NCBI GenBank assembly: GCA_019240405.1 | Contig: JAFAYL010000013.1 | Coordinates: 62,001 to 126,000 of the forward strand | Direction of reading: 5' to 3' | Length of the DNA: 64,000 nt | Source: Acidobacteriaceae bacterium | GTDB taxonomy: Bacteria; Acidobacteriota; Terriglobia; Bryobacterales; Bryobacteraceae | Part shown: positions 1 through 7,295 of the stretch, one piece after another | Layout of the letters: each line of letters begins with the position of its first letter | Numbering within the stretch: position 1 is the first letter of the stretch | Notes under the pieces: model-generated | What the model saw: only the letters and a program-made list of their open reading frames with translations | What the model was told of the DNA's origin: nothing | Databases searched by the model: none | Program-made: the position numbers and the translations under genes

Positions 1-105
1 ACGGCTCACTACCAAGCGTGGCGGGATAGCGTAACGGAGATGATGACCGAACCTAGGAGCAGCGTTCAATTTACTAACCTGTTTCCACCCGACGAAAGTT
101 GGTGA
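1..105 (+). CDS. 3' end of an unidentified gene (partial)
   Basis: Frame 1 is open from the first base of the window to a TGA at 103-105, giving 34 C-terminal residues ending in FTNLFPPDESW. The stop overlaps the ATG of the downstream alcohol dehydrogenase (TGATG), the usual layout of translationally coupled genes, so I take this as the tail of a real gene in the same operon. I do not recognise the family from so short a tail. The rest of the gene lies to the left of the window. Confidence 0.55.
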   Translation, partial: TAHYQAWRDSVTEMMTEPRSSVQFTNLFPPDESW

Positions 106-1256
106 TGCAATTTGATTTCGCTACCTCGGCGCGAGTTGTATTTGCGCGAGGAGCAATCGCTCAATTGCCGAGTATTGTCGGTGAGTTCGGCAGACGAGTG
201 CTGCTTGTTACGGGGCGCGATTCCAGGCGCGCCTCGAAGCTGGTTGGCGAACTGCAGCGGGCCGGCATCGAAGTCTTTGTTTTTGCGGTGGATGGCGAGC
301 CGACGCTGGAAATTGTCCGACAGGGCGTGAAGTCTGCGCGAGAGCGCGCTGAAGTTGTGACCGGCTTCGGCGGAGGGAGCGCGATTGATGCCGCCAAAGC
401 GATCGCGGCACTGGCTCCGAATTCCGGCGAGCCGCTCGACTATTTGGAGATTATCGGCAAGGGACACGCTCTCGAACGCTCCACGTTGCCGTTCATCGCT
501 GTTCCGACAACTGCGGGAACGGGCGCCGAAGTGACGCGCAATGCGGTCCTCGATTCGCCCGAGCATGGAATCAAAGCGAGTTTGCGGAGCCCGCAGATGC
601 TTGCGAAAGCGGCGTTGATTGATCCTGAATTGACCCTAAATCTGCCGGCGAACCTGACCGCCAGCACGGGTTTAGATGCATTGACGCAACTGATTGAGCC
701 CTACGTTTCAGCTCGCGCAAACCCGCTCACGGATATGTTTTGCGTGGAAGGAATGAAAGGCGTTGCAAGGTTCTTAAAGATTGCCTACCGGGACGGCCAA
801 AATTGCGAAGCGCGCGAGTCCATGTCTTTTGCTAGTCTGTTGGGCGGTCTGGCGCTGGCTAATGCAGGACTTGGGGTGGTGCACGGTTTCGCGGCACCTC
901 TTGGCGGGATGCTTCACGCCGCCCACGGCGCGTTGTGCGCGGCTGTGTTGCCGCATGGGATGGCGATGAATATTCGCGCGCTGAGGGATCGCGCTCCTGG
1001 CGATAGCGCGATCGAACGATATCGGAAAATTGCGCGAATTTTGACAGGCAACTCGACAGCCGAACCCGAGGATGGAGCGGAATGGGTCGGCGTCCTTTGT
1101 CAGGACCTTTCAATTGCACCTCTTCGCGCGCACGGTCTCGAGGCGCTGCAAATACCTGTGCTCGTCGCAAGGGCTGCCAGAGCAAACAGCATGAAGGGCA
1201 ACCCCGTTGAGTTGAGTCAAGCCGAATTGACGGAAATCGCTGAGCGGGCGCTGTGA
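105..1256 (+). CDS. Iron-containing alcohol dehydrogenase family protein
   Basis: NAD(P)-dependent oxidoreductase of the Fe-ADH (group III) family, cytoplasmic, about 383 aa, normal length. Seen: the nucleotide-binding GGGSAID motif near residue 90 and the metal-site helix GLDALTQLIEPYVS near 190. The later histidines lie in HGFAAPLGG and LHAAHGALC (about 260 and 275). In FucO-type enzymes the metal ligands are D, H, H, H; here the second ligand position (DALTH in relatives) is Q, so metal use may differ. ATG at 105 is chosen over the TTG at 99 because it overlaps the stop of the preceding frame (TGATG) and GAAAG lies six bases upstream. The substrate cannot be inferred; maleylacetate reductase is an alternative within the same fold. 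Confidence 0.88.
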   Translation: MQFDFATSARVVFARGAIAQLPSIVGEFGRRVLLVTGRDSRRASKLVGELQRAGIEVFVFAVDGEPTLEIVRQGVKSARERAEVVTGFGGGSAIDAAKAIAALAPNSGEPLDYLEIIGKGHALERSTLPFIAVPTTAGTGAEVTRNAVLDSPEHGIKASLRSPQMLAKAALIDPELTLNLPANLTASTGLDALTQLIEPYVSARANPLTDMFCVEGMKGVARFLKIAYRDGQNCEARESMSFASLLGGLALANAGLGVVHGFAAPLGGMLHAAHGALCAAVLPHGMAMNIRALRDRAPGDSAIERYRKIARILTGNSTAEPEDGAEWVGVLCQDLSIAPLRAHGLEALQIPVLVARAARANSMKGNPVELSQAELTEIAERAL

Positions 1257-1263
1257 ACGGAAA

Positions 1264-1287
1264 GGGACGAGGCGCGTGCCTCGCCCC
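1264..1287. repeat. GC-rich palindrome after the Fe-ADH gene
   Basis: GGG-A-CGAGGC (1264-1273), loop GCGT, GCCTCG-C-CCC (1278-1287): a 6-bp perfect stem extended by 3 bp beyond one A/C mismatch. It lies just downstream of the Fe-ADH stop and upstream of the M16 peptidase gene. No T-run follows, so it is not a classical intrinsic terminator. Its form resembles dispersed palindromic repeats of other bacterial genomes, but no second copy is evident in this window. Confidence 0.45.
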
Positions 1288-1325
1288 TACTTGAGGGGAC
1301 GTTTGTAAGCTGAGGGTATCTTCTA

Positions 1326-3992
1326 ATGCGATTTGTTACTCGTTGTTTCACAGGTATCCTGCTGCTCGGCGGCGTTGTGATGAGCTTGCCTGCTCAAAGC
1401 GCGAACACGAATGTCACGCGCACGACGCTCGACAATGGTCTGCGCGTCGTAATTATTCGCGATGAGCTCGCTCCTGTTGTCACAATCGAAGACAACTACC
1501 TGGTAGGCGCTGACGAGACACCGGCAGGATTTCCGGGCATGGCGCATGCTCAGGAGCACATGACATTTCGAGGATGTTCGGGGCTGAGCGCCGATCAAAT
1601 CGCGGCGATCTACGCGCAGTTGGGATCCGACCAGAATGCGCAAACACAGCAGAACGTAACGCAGTACTTCGCGACGGTTCTCACGAAAGACCTGGATATC
1701 GCGCTTCGCGTGGATGCCGCCTGCATGGCAGATATTGGCGACACGCAAGAGGAGTGGGCCGCCGAACGGGGAGCGATTGAGCAGGAAGTTGCGCGCGATC
1801 TCTCGAATCCAACTTACAAATTCATCACTCGCCTCAACAAGGATTTATTTGCGGGCACGCCATACGAACATGACGCGCTGGGTACGAAAGCGTCCTTCGA
1901 TCAAACGACGGGCGAAATGTTGAAGAAGTTCTATCGCAACTGGTATGCGCCGAACAACGCGATTCTGGTGATCACTGGGGATATCGATCCTGCTTCGACG
2001 CTGGCGAAAATCAAGCAGTATTACGGCTCTATTCCGCGCCGGACGGTTCCCGCGCGGCCCGCAATTGATCTACAAACCGTTTCGGCGGATTCCTTCACTC
2101 TGGACAGCAACCTGCCATACGTGCTTACGTTTGTGTCGTTCCGGTTTCCGGGAACGGACACCCCCGATTTTGCGGCTGCCCGAGTTTTGAGCGACGTGCT
2201 CTCAAGCCAAAGAGCCAACTTATATGCTTTGGTGCCGCAGGGCAAAGCGCTTGGCACCGAGTTCGCGTTGCTCGAGACATATCCGAAAGCTAGCGCGGCT
2301 TTTGCTGTAGCCGCGATTCCGGGCGAAGTAAATGCTTCGGCATTAAGCGCCGAGGTAAAGAAGATACTTAGCGATTACGCAACCAAAGGAATTCCGTCTG
2401 ACCTCGTGGAAGCGGCTAAGAAAGGTGAGATTGCGAGCGCCGAGTTTGCCCGCAACTCGATTTCAAATCTCGCCGCACTTTGGTCACAAGCCCTGGCGTC
2501 AGAAGGCCGGCAGTCACCCGAAGAAGATGTGGAAGCGATTAAGCGCGTGACGATAGACGATGTCAATCGTGTCGCCAAGAAGTACCTGCTGGAGCAAAAT
2601 GCGATTGTCGCGACGCTCAAGCCCGCCCCGTCCGGCGAGGCGGTTTCCGGTAAGGGTTTTGGCGGCACGGAAACCACGACCACGGCCCCGACAAAACCGG
2701 TTCAACTGCCCGATTGGGCTGAAGCGGCCGTGAAATCGCTCGGCATTCCGCAGCCCAACCTGCATCCAGCCGATTTAACGCTGCCGAACGGGATCCGGCT
2801 CATTGTTCAAACAGAAAAGATCAGCCCGACGGTAACGCTCGCCGGCTCGATAAAGCAGCAGACGCAACTTGAAACGCCTCCGGGCAAGGATGGCGTTTCC
2901 GATGTATTAGAAGGGCTGTTCTCTTACGGCACGAAAACTCTGGACCGGCTTGCGTTTCAAAAGGCGCTTGATGATATTGCGGCTTCCGAATCGGCAGGCG
3001 CGAACTTCAGTTTGAAGGTTTTGAAACAAGATTTCGAGCGCGGGGTTGAGCTGCTTGCGGATAATGAGCTGCACCCGGCGTTGCCGGCCAATGCCTTCAA
3101 AGTCGTCCAGCAGCAGACCGCGCAATTAACGGCGGGAGTTCTGCAGAGTCCGGGTTATCGAATGGACCGGGCGCTAGAGCATGCGCTGCTTCCGAAGGGC
3201 GATCCGCTGCTGAGGGAAACGACGCCCGAGACCGTGGGCGCCCTGAACTATGACGATATTGGCTCGTATTACCAGAGCACGTTCCGGCCTGATCTGACAA
3301 CCATTTCGGTGATTGGCGATGTTACGCCCGAGGAAGCGCGCGCGGTAATCGAGAAATATTTTGGACAGTGGAAAGCCTCTGGCCCTAAGCCGCCAGTAGT
3401 GCTGCCGCCTGTTCCAGCGAACAAGGCGAGCGCAGTGAACGTACCGGATCCGACACAGGTTCAGGACAGCGTGGATCTCTCCGAACAGGTGGAGCTGAAC
3501 CGATTCAATCCCGAGTATTACGCGCTGCAGTTAGGAAACCATGTGCTCGGCGGCGGCTTCTATGCGACGCGGCTGTATCGCGATGTTCGCGAAAAGGCTG
3601 GGTATGTGTACTACATCGAAAATACGCTACATGCAGGAGAAAGCCGGGCGACGTTCAGCATTACTTACGGATGTGACCCGCAGAACGTTTCAAAGGCACG
3701 GGCGCTGATTCAGCAGGAATTGGTTGCGATGCAAAAGACGGAGGTGACGCCAGCGGAACTTCAGCAGGCAAAAGCCATGCTTCTGCGGCAGATGTCACTT
3801 CGCGAGGCAAGCGAGGATGCGATTGGCGGAAGCCTGCTGGGTTATGCCGAGATTGGTTTACCGCTTGACGAGCCACATCGCGCGGCTGAGCGTTACTTCA
3901 AGATGACGGCTGGGGACGTCCGAGCGGCGTTTTCGAAGTGGATTGATCCAGCGGGTTTCGTTCAGGTGGTGCGGGGACCGGCGCCCCAATAG
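1326..3992 (+). CDS. M16-family zinc metallopeptidase, two-lobed, secreted
   Basis: Insulinase/pitrilysin-type peptidase of 888 aa holding two M16 units in one chain. A signal peptide covers about residues 1-25 (ends near LPAQSA), so it acts in the periplasm or outside. The N-terminal unit carries the inverted zinc motif HAQEH at about 74-78, with a distal Glu in AIEQEV near 154, the expected spacing. The C-terminal unit (from about 480) has the fold but no HxxEH, so it is the non-catalytic half that closes the chamber. Members degrade peptides, but the substrate here is unknown. The gene stands alone; its 3' end overlaps the convergent permease gene by 31 bases. Confidence 0.93.
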   Translation: MRFVTRCFTGILLLGGVVMSLPAQSANTNVTRTTLDNGLRVVIIRDELAPVVTIEDNYLVGADETPAGFPGMAHAQEHMTFRGCSGLSADQIAAIYAQLGSDQNAQTQQNVTQYFATVLTKDLDIALRVDAACMADIGDTQEEWAAERGAIEQEVARDLSNPTYKFITRLNKDLFAGTPYEHDALGTKASFDQTTGEMLKKFYRNWYAPNNAILVITGDIDPASTLAKIKQYYGSIPRRTVPARPAIDLQTVSADSFTLDSNLPYVLTFVSFRFPGTDTPDFAAARVLSDVLSSQRANLYALVPQGKALGTEFALLETYPKASAAFAVAAIPGEVNASALSAEVKKILSDYATKGIPSDLVEAAKKGEIASAEFARNSISNLAALWSQALASEGRQSPEEDVEAIKRVTIDDVNRVAKKYLLEQNAIVATLKPAPSGEAVSGKGFGGTETTTTAPTKPVQLPDWAEAAVKSLGIPQPNLHPADLTLPNGIRLIVQTEKISPTVTLAGSIKQQTQLETPPGKDGVSDVLEGLFSYGTKTLDRLAFQKALDDIAASESAGANFSLKVLKQDFERGVELLADNELHPALPANAFKVVQQQTAQLTAGVLQSPGYRMDRALEHALLPKGDPLLRETTPETVGALNYDDIGSYYQSTFRPDLTTISVIGDVTPEEARAVIEKYFGQWKASGPKPPVVLPPVPANKASAVNVPDPTQVQDSVDLSEQVELNRFNPEYYALQLGNHVLGGGFYATRLYRDVREKAGYVYYIENTLHAGESRATFSITYGCDPQNVSKARALIQQELVAMQKTEVTPAELQQAKAMLLRQMSLREASEDAIGGSLLGYAEIGLPLDEPHRAAERYFKMTAGDVRAAFSKWIDPAGFVQVVRGPAPQ

Positions 3993-4702
3993 AGGAGCCA
4001 GGTTCCAATACAGAGAAGAATCGCGGAGACTATTCTGCGAAAGAGTTTGTCGGGGATTTTTTGGAGAACGCGCTCACCGGTGAGGGTTCCAATCACGACG
4101 CCAATAACGGCGGCGAGCAGAGCGGGCCAAGTGCTAAGGATGCGGGCCGATTCGGTGATGAAGTAAACCGGCATTCGCACGGCATCCACTATTAGCGCAA
4201 TGGCTGTGGCCGTGGCTACGAATGCGGGTCCGCTAACCCCTAAACCAAGCATGGCTGCGGAACGGATGCCGCCCTGATTTCCGACTAGCCCTCCGAATCC
4301 GCCTGAAACAGCGCCCGCGATCCAGGCGGCGGTGCGTCCGAAACGCAACCGGTCGGAATAACCAGTTAAGCCGAGGACGGCGGCAAAGATTAGCAGCAAG
4401 GCAAGCACGACACTCAGCAGCACGTTTTGAACATAGACATGCAACATAGCCCCAGCAAGCGCACCGATTGCGTTCATCACGCCGAATCCCCAAAAGACGT
4501 TGCGATCGACATGGGTGCGTAATCTCCAGAAGCGCACGGCAGTGGCGATAACGTGGGGAATCGAGACGGCAGCTACGGCTGTCTTCATGCCGTACTGCGA
4601 TGCGACGAGTGGCGTGAGAATGCTGCCGATGCCGAATCCGGCGATAGACGCGATTGCGCTCGCCAACACCGCCACGATCGCGACGGTGAAATCAAGAATC
4701 AC
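3962..4702 (-). CDS. TSUP family (TauE/SafE) membrane permease
   Basis: Inner-membrane protein of 246 aa with about eight hydrophobic segments and two internally similar halves. Each half has a glycine-rich turn: SIAGFGIGSILTPL near residues 18-31 and SGGFGGLVGNQGG near 135-148. This is the pattern of the TauE/SafE sulfite/organosulfonate exporter family, which moves sulfur-containing or small organic anions. The substrate cannot be read from the sequence. It ends inside the 3' end of the convergent M16 peptidase gene and begins six bases after the stop of the glycoamylase-family gene on the same strand, so those two are probably co-transcribed. Confidence 0.85.
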   Translation of the reverse strand: MILDFTVAIVAVLASAIASIAGFGIGSILTPLVASQYGMKTAVAAVSIPHVIATAVRFWRLRTHVDRNVFWGFGVMNAIGALAGAMLHVYVQNVLLSVVLALLLIFAAVLGLTGYSDRLRFGRTAAWIAGAVSGGFGGLVGNQGGIRSAAMLGLGVSGPAFVATATAIALIVDAVRMPVYFITESARILSTWPALLAAVIGVVIGTLTGERVLQKIPDKLFRRIVSAILLCIGTWLLYWGAGPRTT

Positions 4703-4708
4703 CGCGAA

Positions 4709-6073
4709 TCAACCTCTACGCACTTCCAGCTCGTCTTGCTCAGCTTTATAGGAGACGGCATAGGTTTCGAATCCGGCCCGCTGAAAGCCGCGCTGGGCTT
4801 CACGATTTTTCATGAATGTGTTCCAGACGAAGCCGGTTCGCAGATTCTCGGCCATCAGCATGGTAATCCCGGTATCGATGCCAATTACATCCGTGTCGTA
4901 CCAGTTTCTCAGCGGATTGAACGCGTCCACGAAACCGTAGCGGCACCACGCGCGGGGATAGCCATTCTTGATGGATTTCAAAACGCGCAGGGTCGCTTGC
5001 GGCAGGAAGGCTAGCGAGCCGCCCGCAGCGCTTGGTACAACGGTTCCGTCAATAGGTCCCATTGCCGGAGGTCCGCCCCACGCGACATAACCCTGTGCGG
5101 AATCGGAAGCGGTGATACCCCACAAATCGTCGTTGTAATCGGGAAATTGTTTTCCAAGCTCGATGCAGAACAGGCGGTGCACTTCAGTGGCGATGATTGA
5201 GTTGAGGAAGTAATCCGCATAACGATCGCGCCTTCCGCGGAAATCGAACCACGCCTGAGAAAACTGGTGCACGAAGAGCGGGGCGTAGGAACCGATGTAG
5301 CGCAGGCCGTCGTATTCGAAGATCTCACGTTTCCAAGCATTCCAGGCTTCGGCCGGCAAAGCATGTGTCGAAGAACCGAGCCCGAAGAGATACATCATCA
5401 TGAGCTCGCTGTAAAGATCCCAGCGATTCGGCAGGAAGCCCGTTTGTGGGGACCATCCATGCGGCAGAAGCGTTGTGTCCTCGGACAACCAGGTCCACTC
5501 TACGCGGTTGAGAATGGCATAGGCGAGGCGAGTGATCTCCGAGTGGGCGAAATGCTGGCGGCAGGTGAGCACTCCACAGAGCAGGATCGCGGTATCAATG
5601 GAGGAGACTTCGGAATCGAGCATGCGCTCGCCAGTTTTTACGTTGGCGAAATGATAGAAGAACCCGCGATGGGTGGGCATTTTTTCCAGTAAGAAATGCA
5701 GAGCGGTGAAGACTCGTTTGTGCGCGTCTTGAGTTGTGACGTGTCCGCGCGCGTGCCCGATGCAAATCGCGGTGAGGCCGAAACCTGTAGCCGCGATGCT
5801 TGCGATCAGGGTGGTGTCGGCGGCCCGAACGTTACAGCGATCTTTCACGAGGCCTGTTTCCGGATCCGCCTGCTCGAGAAAGAACAGCAGGTTGGCGCTT
5901 TCGAGCTCGTCCAGAAATTGATCATCTTCGGCGGAAATGGTTTCGGTTGTGACGGACGGCGGGGTGCGTCGATCTTGAAATCCAGATAACAGCGGGCTAG
6001 CTATGGTCCCGAACACTCCGCCTAAGATGCCTCGCCGCGAGAGGCGCGGGCGATCGGGATGTGTAGCACGCAC
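4709..6073 (-). CDS. Tat-exported glycoamylase-family (GH144-like) protein
   Basis: 454-aa protein with a twin-arginine leader (SRRGILGG at about residues 12-19, then a hydrophobic stretch), so it should be exported folded. The body matches the glycoamylase domain (PF10091), characterised members of which (GH144) are endo-beta-1,2-glucanases. Recognisable blocks are SEVSSIDTAILL, GITASDSAQGYVAWGGPP and the C-terminal DTDVIGIDTGITMLMAEN with the aromatic tail following it. The family name is historical and does not imply starch cleavage. It is followed after six bases by the TSUP permease and is divergent from the anchored protein at 6147. A role in cyclic or linear beta-1,2-glucan breakdown is inference. 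Confidence 0.8.
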   Translation of the reverse strand: MRATHPDRPRLSRRGILGGVFGTIASPLLSGFQDRRTPPSVTTETISAEDDQFLDELESANLLFFLEQADPETGLVKDRCNVRAADTTLIASIAATGFGLTAICIGHARGHVTTQDAHKRVFTALHFLLEKMPTHRGFFYHFANVKTGERMLDSEVSSIDTAILLCGVLTCRQHFAHSEITRLAYAILNRVEWTWLSEDTTLLPHGWSPQTGFLPNRWDLYSELMMMYLFGLGSSTHALPAEAWNAWKREIFEYDGLRYIGSYAPLFVHQFSQAWFDFRGRRDRYADYFLNSIIATEVHRLFCIELGKQFPDYNDDLWGITASDSAQGYVAWGGPPAMGPIDGTVVPSAAGGSLAFLPQATLRVLKSIKNGYPRAWCRYGFVDAFNPLRNWYDTDVIGIDTGITMLMAENLRTGFVWNTFMKNREAQRGFQRAGFETYAVSYKAEQDELEVRRG

Positions 6074-6107
6074 GCAAATACTGTAAACGATCGCGTTCGC
6101 GCGTCTT

Positions 6108-6140
6108 AGAATTCCTTACGGGAGAGAATTCTTACGGGAG
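6108..6140 (+). repeat. Tandem duplication containing the ribosome-binding site
   Basis: AGAATTCCTTACGGGAG (6108-6124) is followed directly by AGAATTCTTACGGGAG (6125-6140), the same unit minus one C. Each copy carries a GGGAG Shine-Dalgarno core. The second core lies six bases before the GTG at 6147 and supports that start codon. It looks like a recent slippage or tandem duplication. Confidence 0.7.
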
Positions 6141-6146
6141 CAGCGC

Positions 6147-7148
6147 GTGACACGAGGGCATAGGGTCGATATCACGGCCGCGGCGATTGTGATCCTCGGC
6201 GTTGTTGCTGCGGGCGTGGCGGCGATCCGGCTTCGTCCTGTTCCGGAAGTTACGATTGCGGGCGCGGTTCTCGTGAATAATAAGGATCCAAGAAAACAGG
6301 TTCCAATTCCAGATGCGGAGATCACGGCGAGGAGCGGGCCGGCAACGGGCGAATGCAAATCTGACTCGACCGGCTTTTTTCAGCTCACGTTTAAACCGAG
6401 CATCAGGCTGGGGCAATTCGTTACGCTCCGCGCTGAGCGCGCAGGCTACGAACCATTCGAAATTACGAAGCCGGCCAGGGATGGAATTTGGGTCATCGGC
6501 ATGACGCCAGTTCCCACAACCGCTCGAAGCGACGCGGCTACTCAGGCGATTGTTATCTCAGATGTCCGGCTGAGATATTCCGTGAAGACTACGACAACGA
6601 TGAATGTCGGACCTTTCGGCAAGATGTTTGAAGTTCCAGGCACGAACGGCGTCCCTTGCGGGGAGCGTCCTCCCTGTTCGCCCGATGGCAAGTGGAAGGC
6701 AAACGTGGTTTCTTTGTCGCTGGACGCCGGAGAAGGAAATGCGTTTAGCGATCTGCGCGTCTCGTGCATCGCGGGACCGTGTTCTTTCGCAGAACGTGAG
6801 CCGACGCAATGGGCGAAATCCGGCCGCGTGGCTAAGGTGGCGGCCTTTGGGTGGGCGAGTACCACGACCTTTTTGGTGGAGGCGCAGGTGGTTCGCACGA
6901 ACCCTACTGTGCTCCTCCGGCAGTCGTACCCAATTGTATTTGGGCAAACCATGAATTTCACATTGCCGGCGGGCGCGGAAGGGCCGAGCATCGAGGCGTC
7001 TCTCAACAAAACCGACATTGTGTTTCCGCTTGGACCGGATTTGAGGCTTTCCTGGGCCGATTGCACCGTGAAGGTGGATGCCGATCAATCGAAATTGATC
7101 CGGTGCGAGCTCAAACCGGGATACCGATTCCAAGGCTCGGGCAGCTGA
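6147..7148 (+). CDS. Membrane-anchored carboxypeptidase-regulatory-like domain protein
   Basis: 333-aa protein beginning at GTG 6147, with GGGAG six bases upstream. One hydrophobic segment (about residues 9-27) looks like an uncleaved anchor, so the rest should face the periplasm. Residues 34-120 form a beta-rich module that alternates a glycine-rich VTIAGAV strand, a PIPDAEITARSG turn and an AERAGYEPFEI strand, as in CarboxypepD_reg domains. The remaining 200 residues carry several cysteines (GVPCGERPPCSPDG, CIAGPCSF), which could form disulfides, but I do not recognise a family. No catalytic motif is visible. Structural or polymer-binding work at the cell surface is inference. Confidence 0.7.
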   Translation: MTRGHRVDITAAAIVILGVVAAGVAAIRLRPVPEVTIAGAVLVNNKDPRKQVPIPDAEITARSGPATGECKSDSTGFFQLTFKPSIRLGQFVTLRAERAGYEPFEITKPARDGIWVIGMTPVPTTARSDAATQAIVISDVRLRYSVKTTTTMNVGPFGKMFEVPGTNGVPCGERPPCSPDGKWKANVVSLSLDAGEGNAFSDLRVSCIAGPCSFAEREPTQWAKSGRVAKVAAFGWASTTTFLVEAQVVRTNPTVLLRQSYPIVFGQTMNFTLPAGAEGPSIEASLNKTDIVFPLGPDLRLSWADCTVKVDADQSKLIRCELKPGYRFQGSGS

Positions 7149-7290
7149 GCTTTAGGAGCTGATTCAGGGTTTGGTGGAAGGCGCGGTCGTGCGTGGTTTG
7201 ATAGCGGAGGTAGAGTGGGAAGCGTCTGTCGCTTCGGAAGCCTGGAATTCGGCATGCAGCGATCTTGCACATGAGTCCTTCTTCGACAAT
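7146..7290 (-). pseudogene. Possible C-terminal remnant of a multicopy acidobacterial protein
   Basis: The gap between the anchored protein and ligD is open on the minus strand for a piece reading RRFPLYLRYQTTHDRAFHQT and then LNQLLKL. To me it resembles the conserved tail (RYE-T-DR-FHR-LNELLKL pattern) of a repeated acidobacterial family of unknown function. The piece has no start or N-terminal domain of its own and runs into the end of ligD, so if real it is a fragment. The match is from memory of the pattern, hence the low confidence. Confidence 0.3.
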
Positions 7291-7295
7291 ATCCG

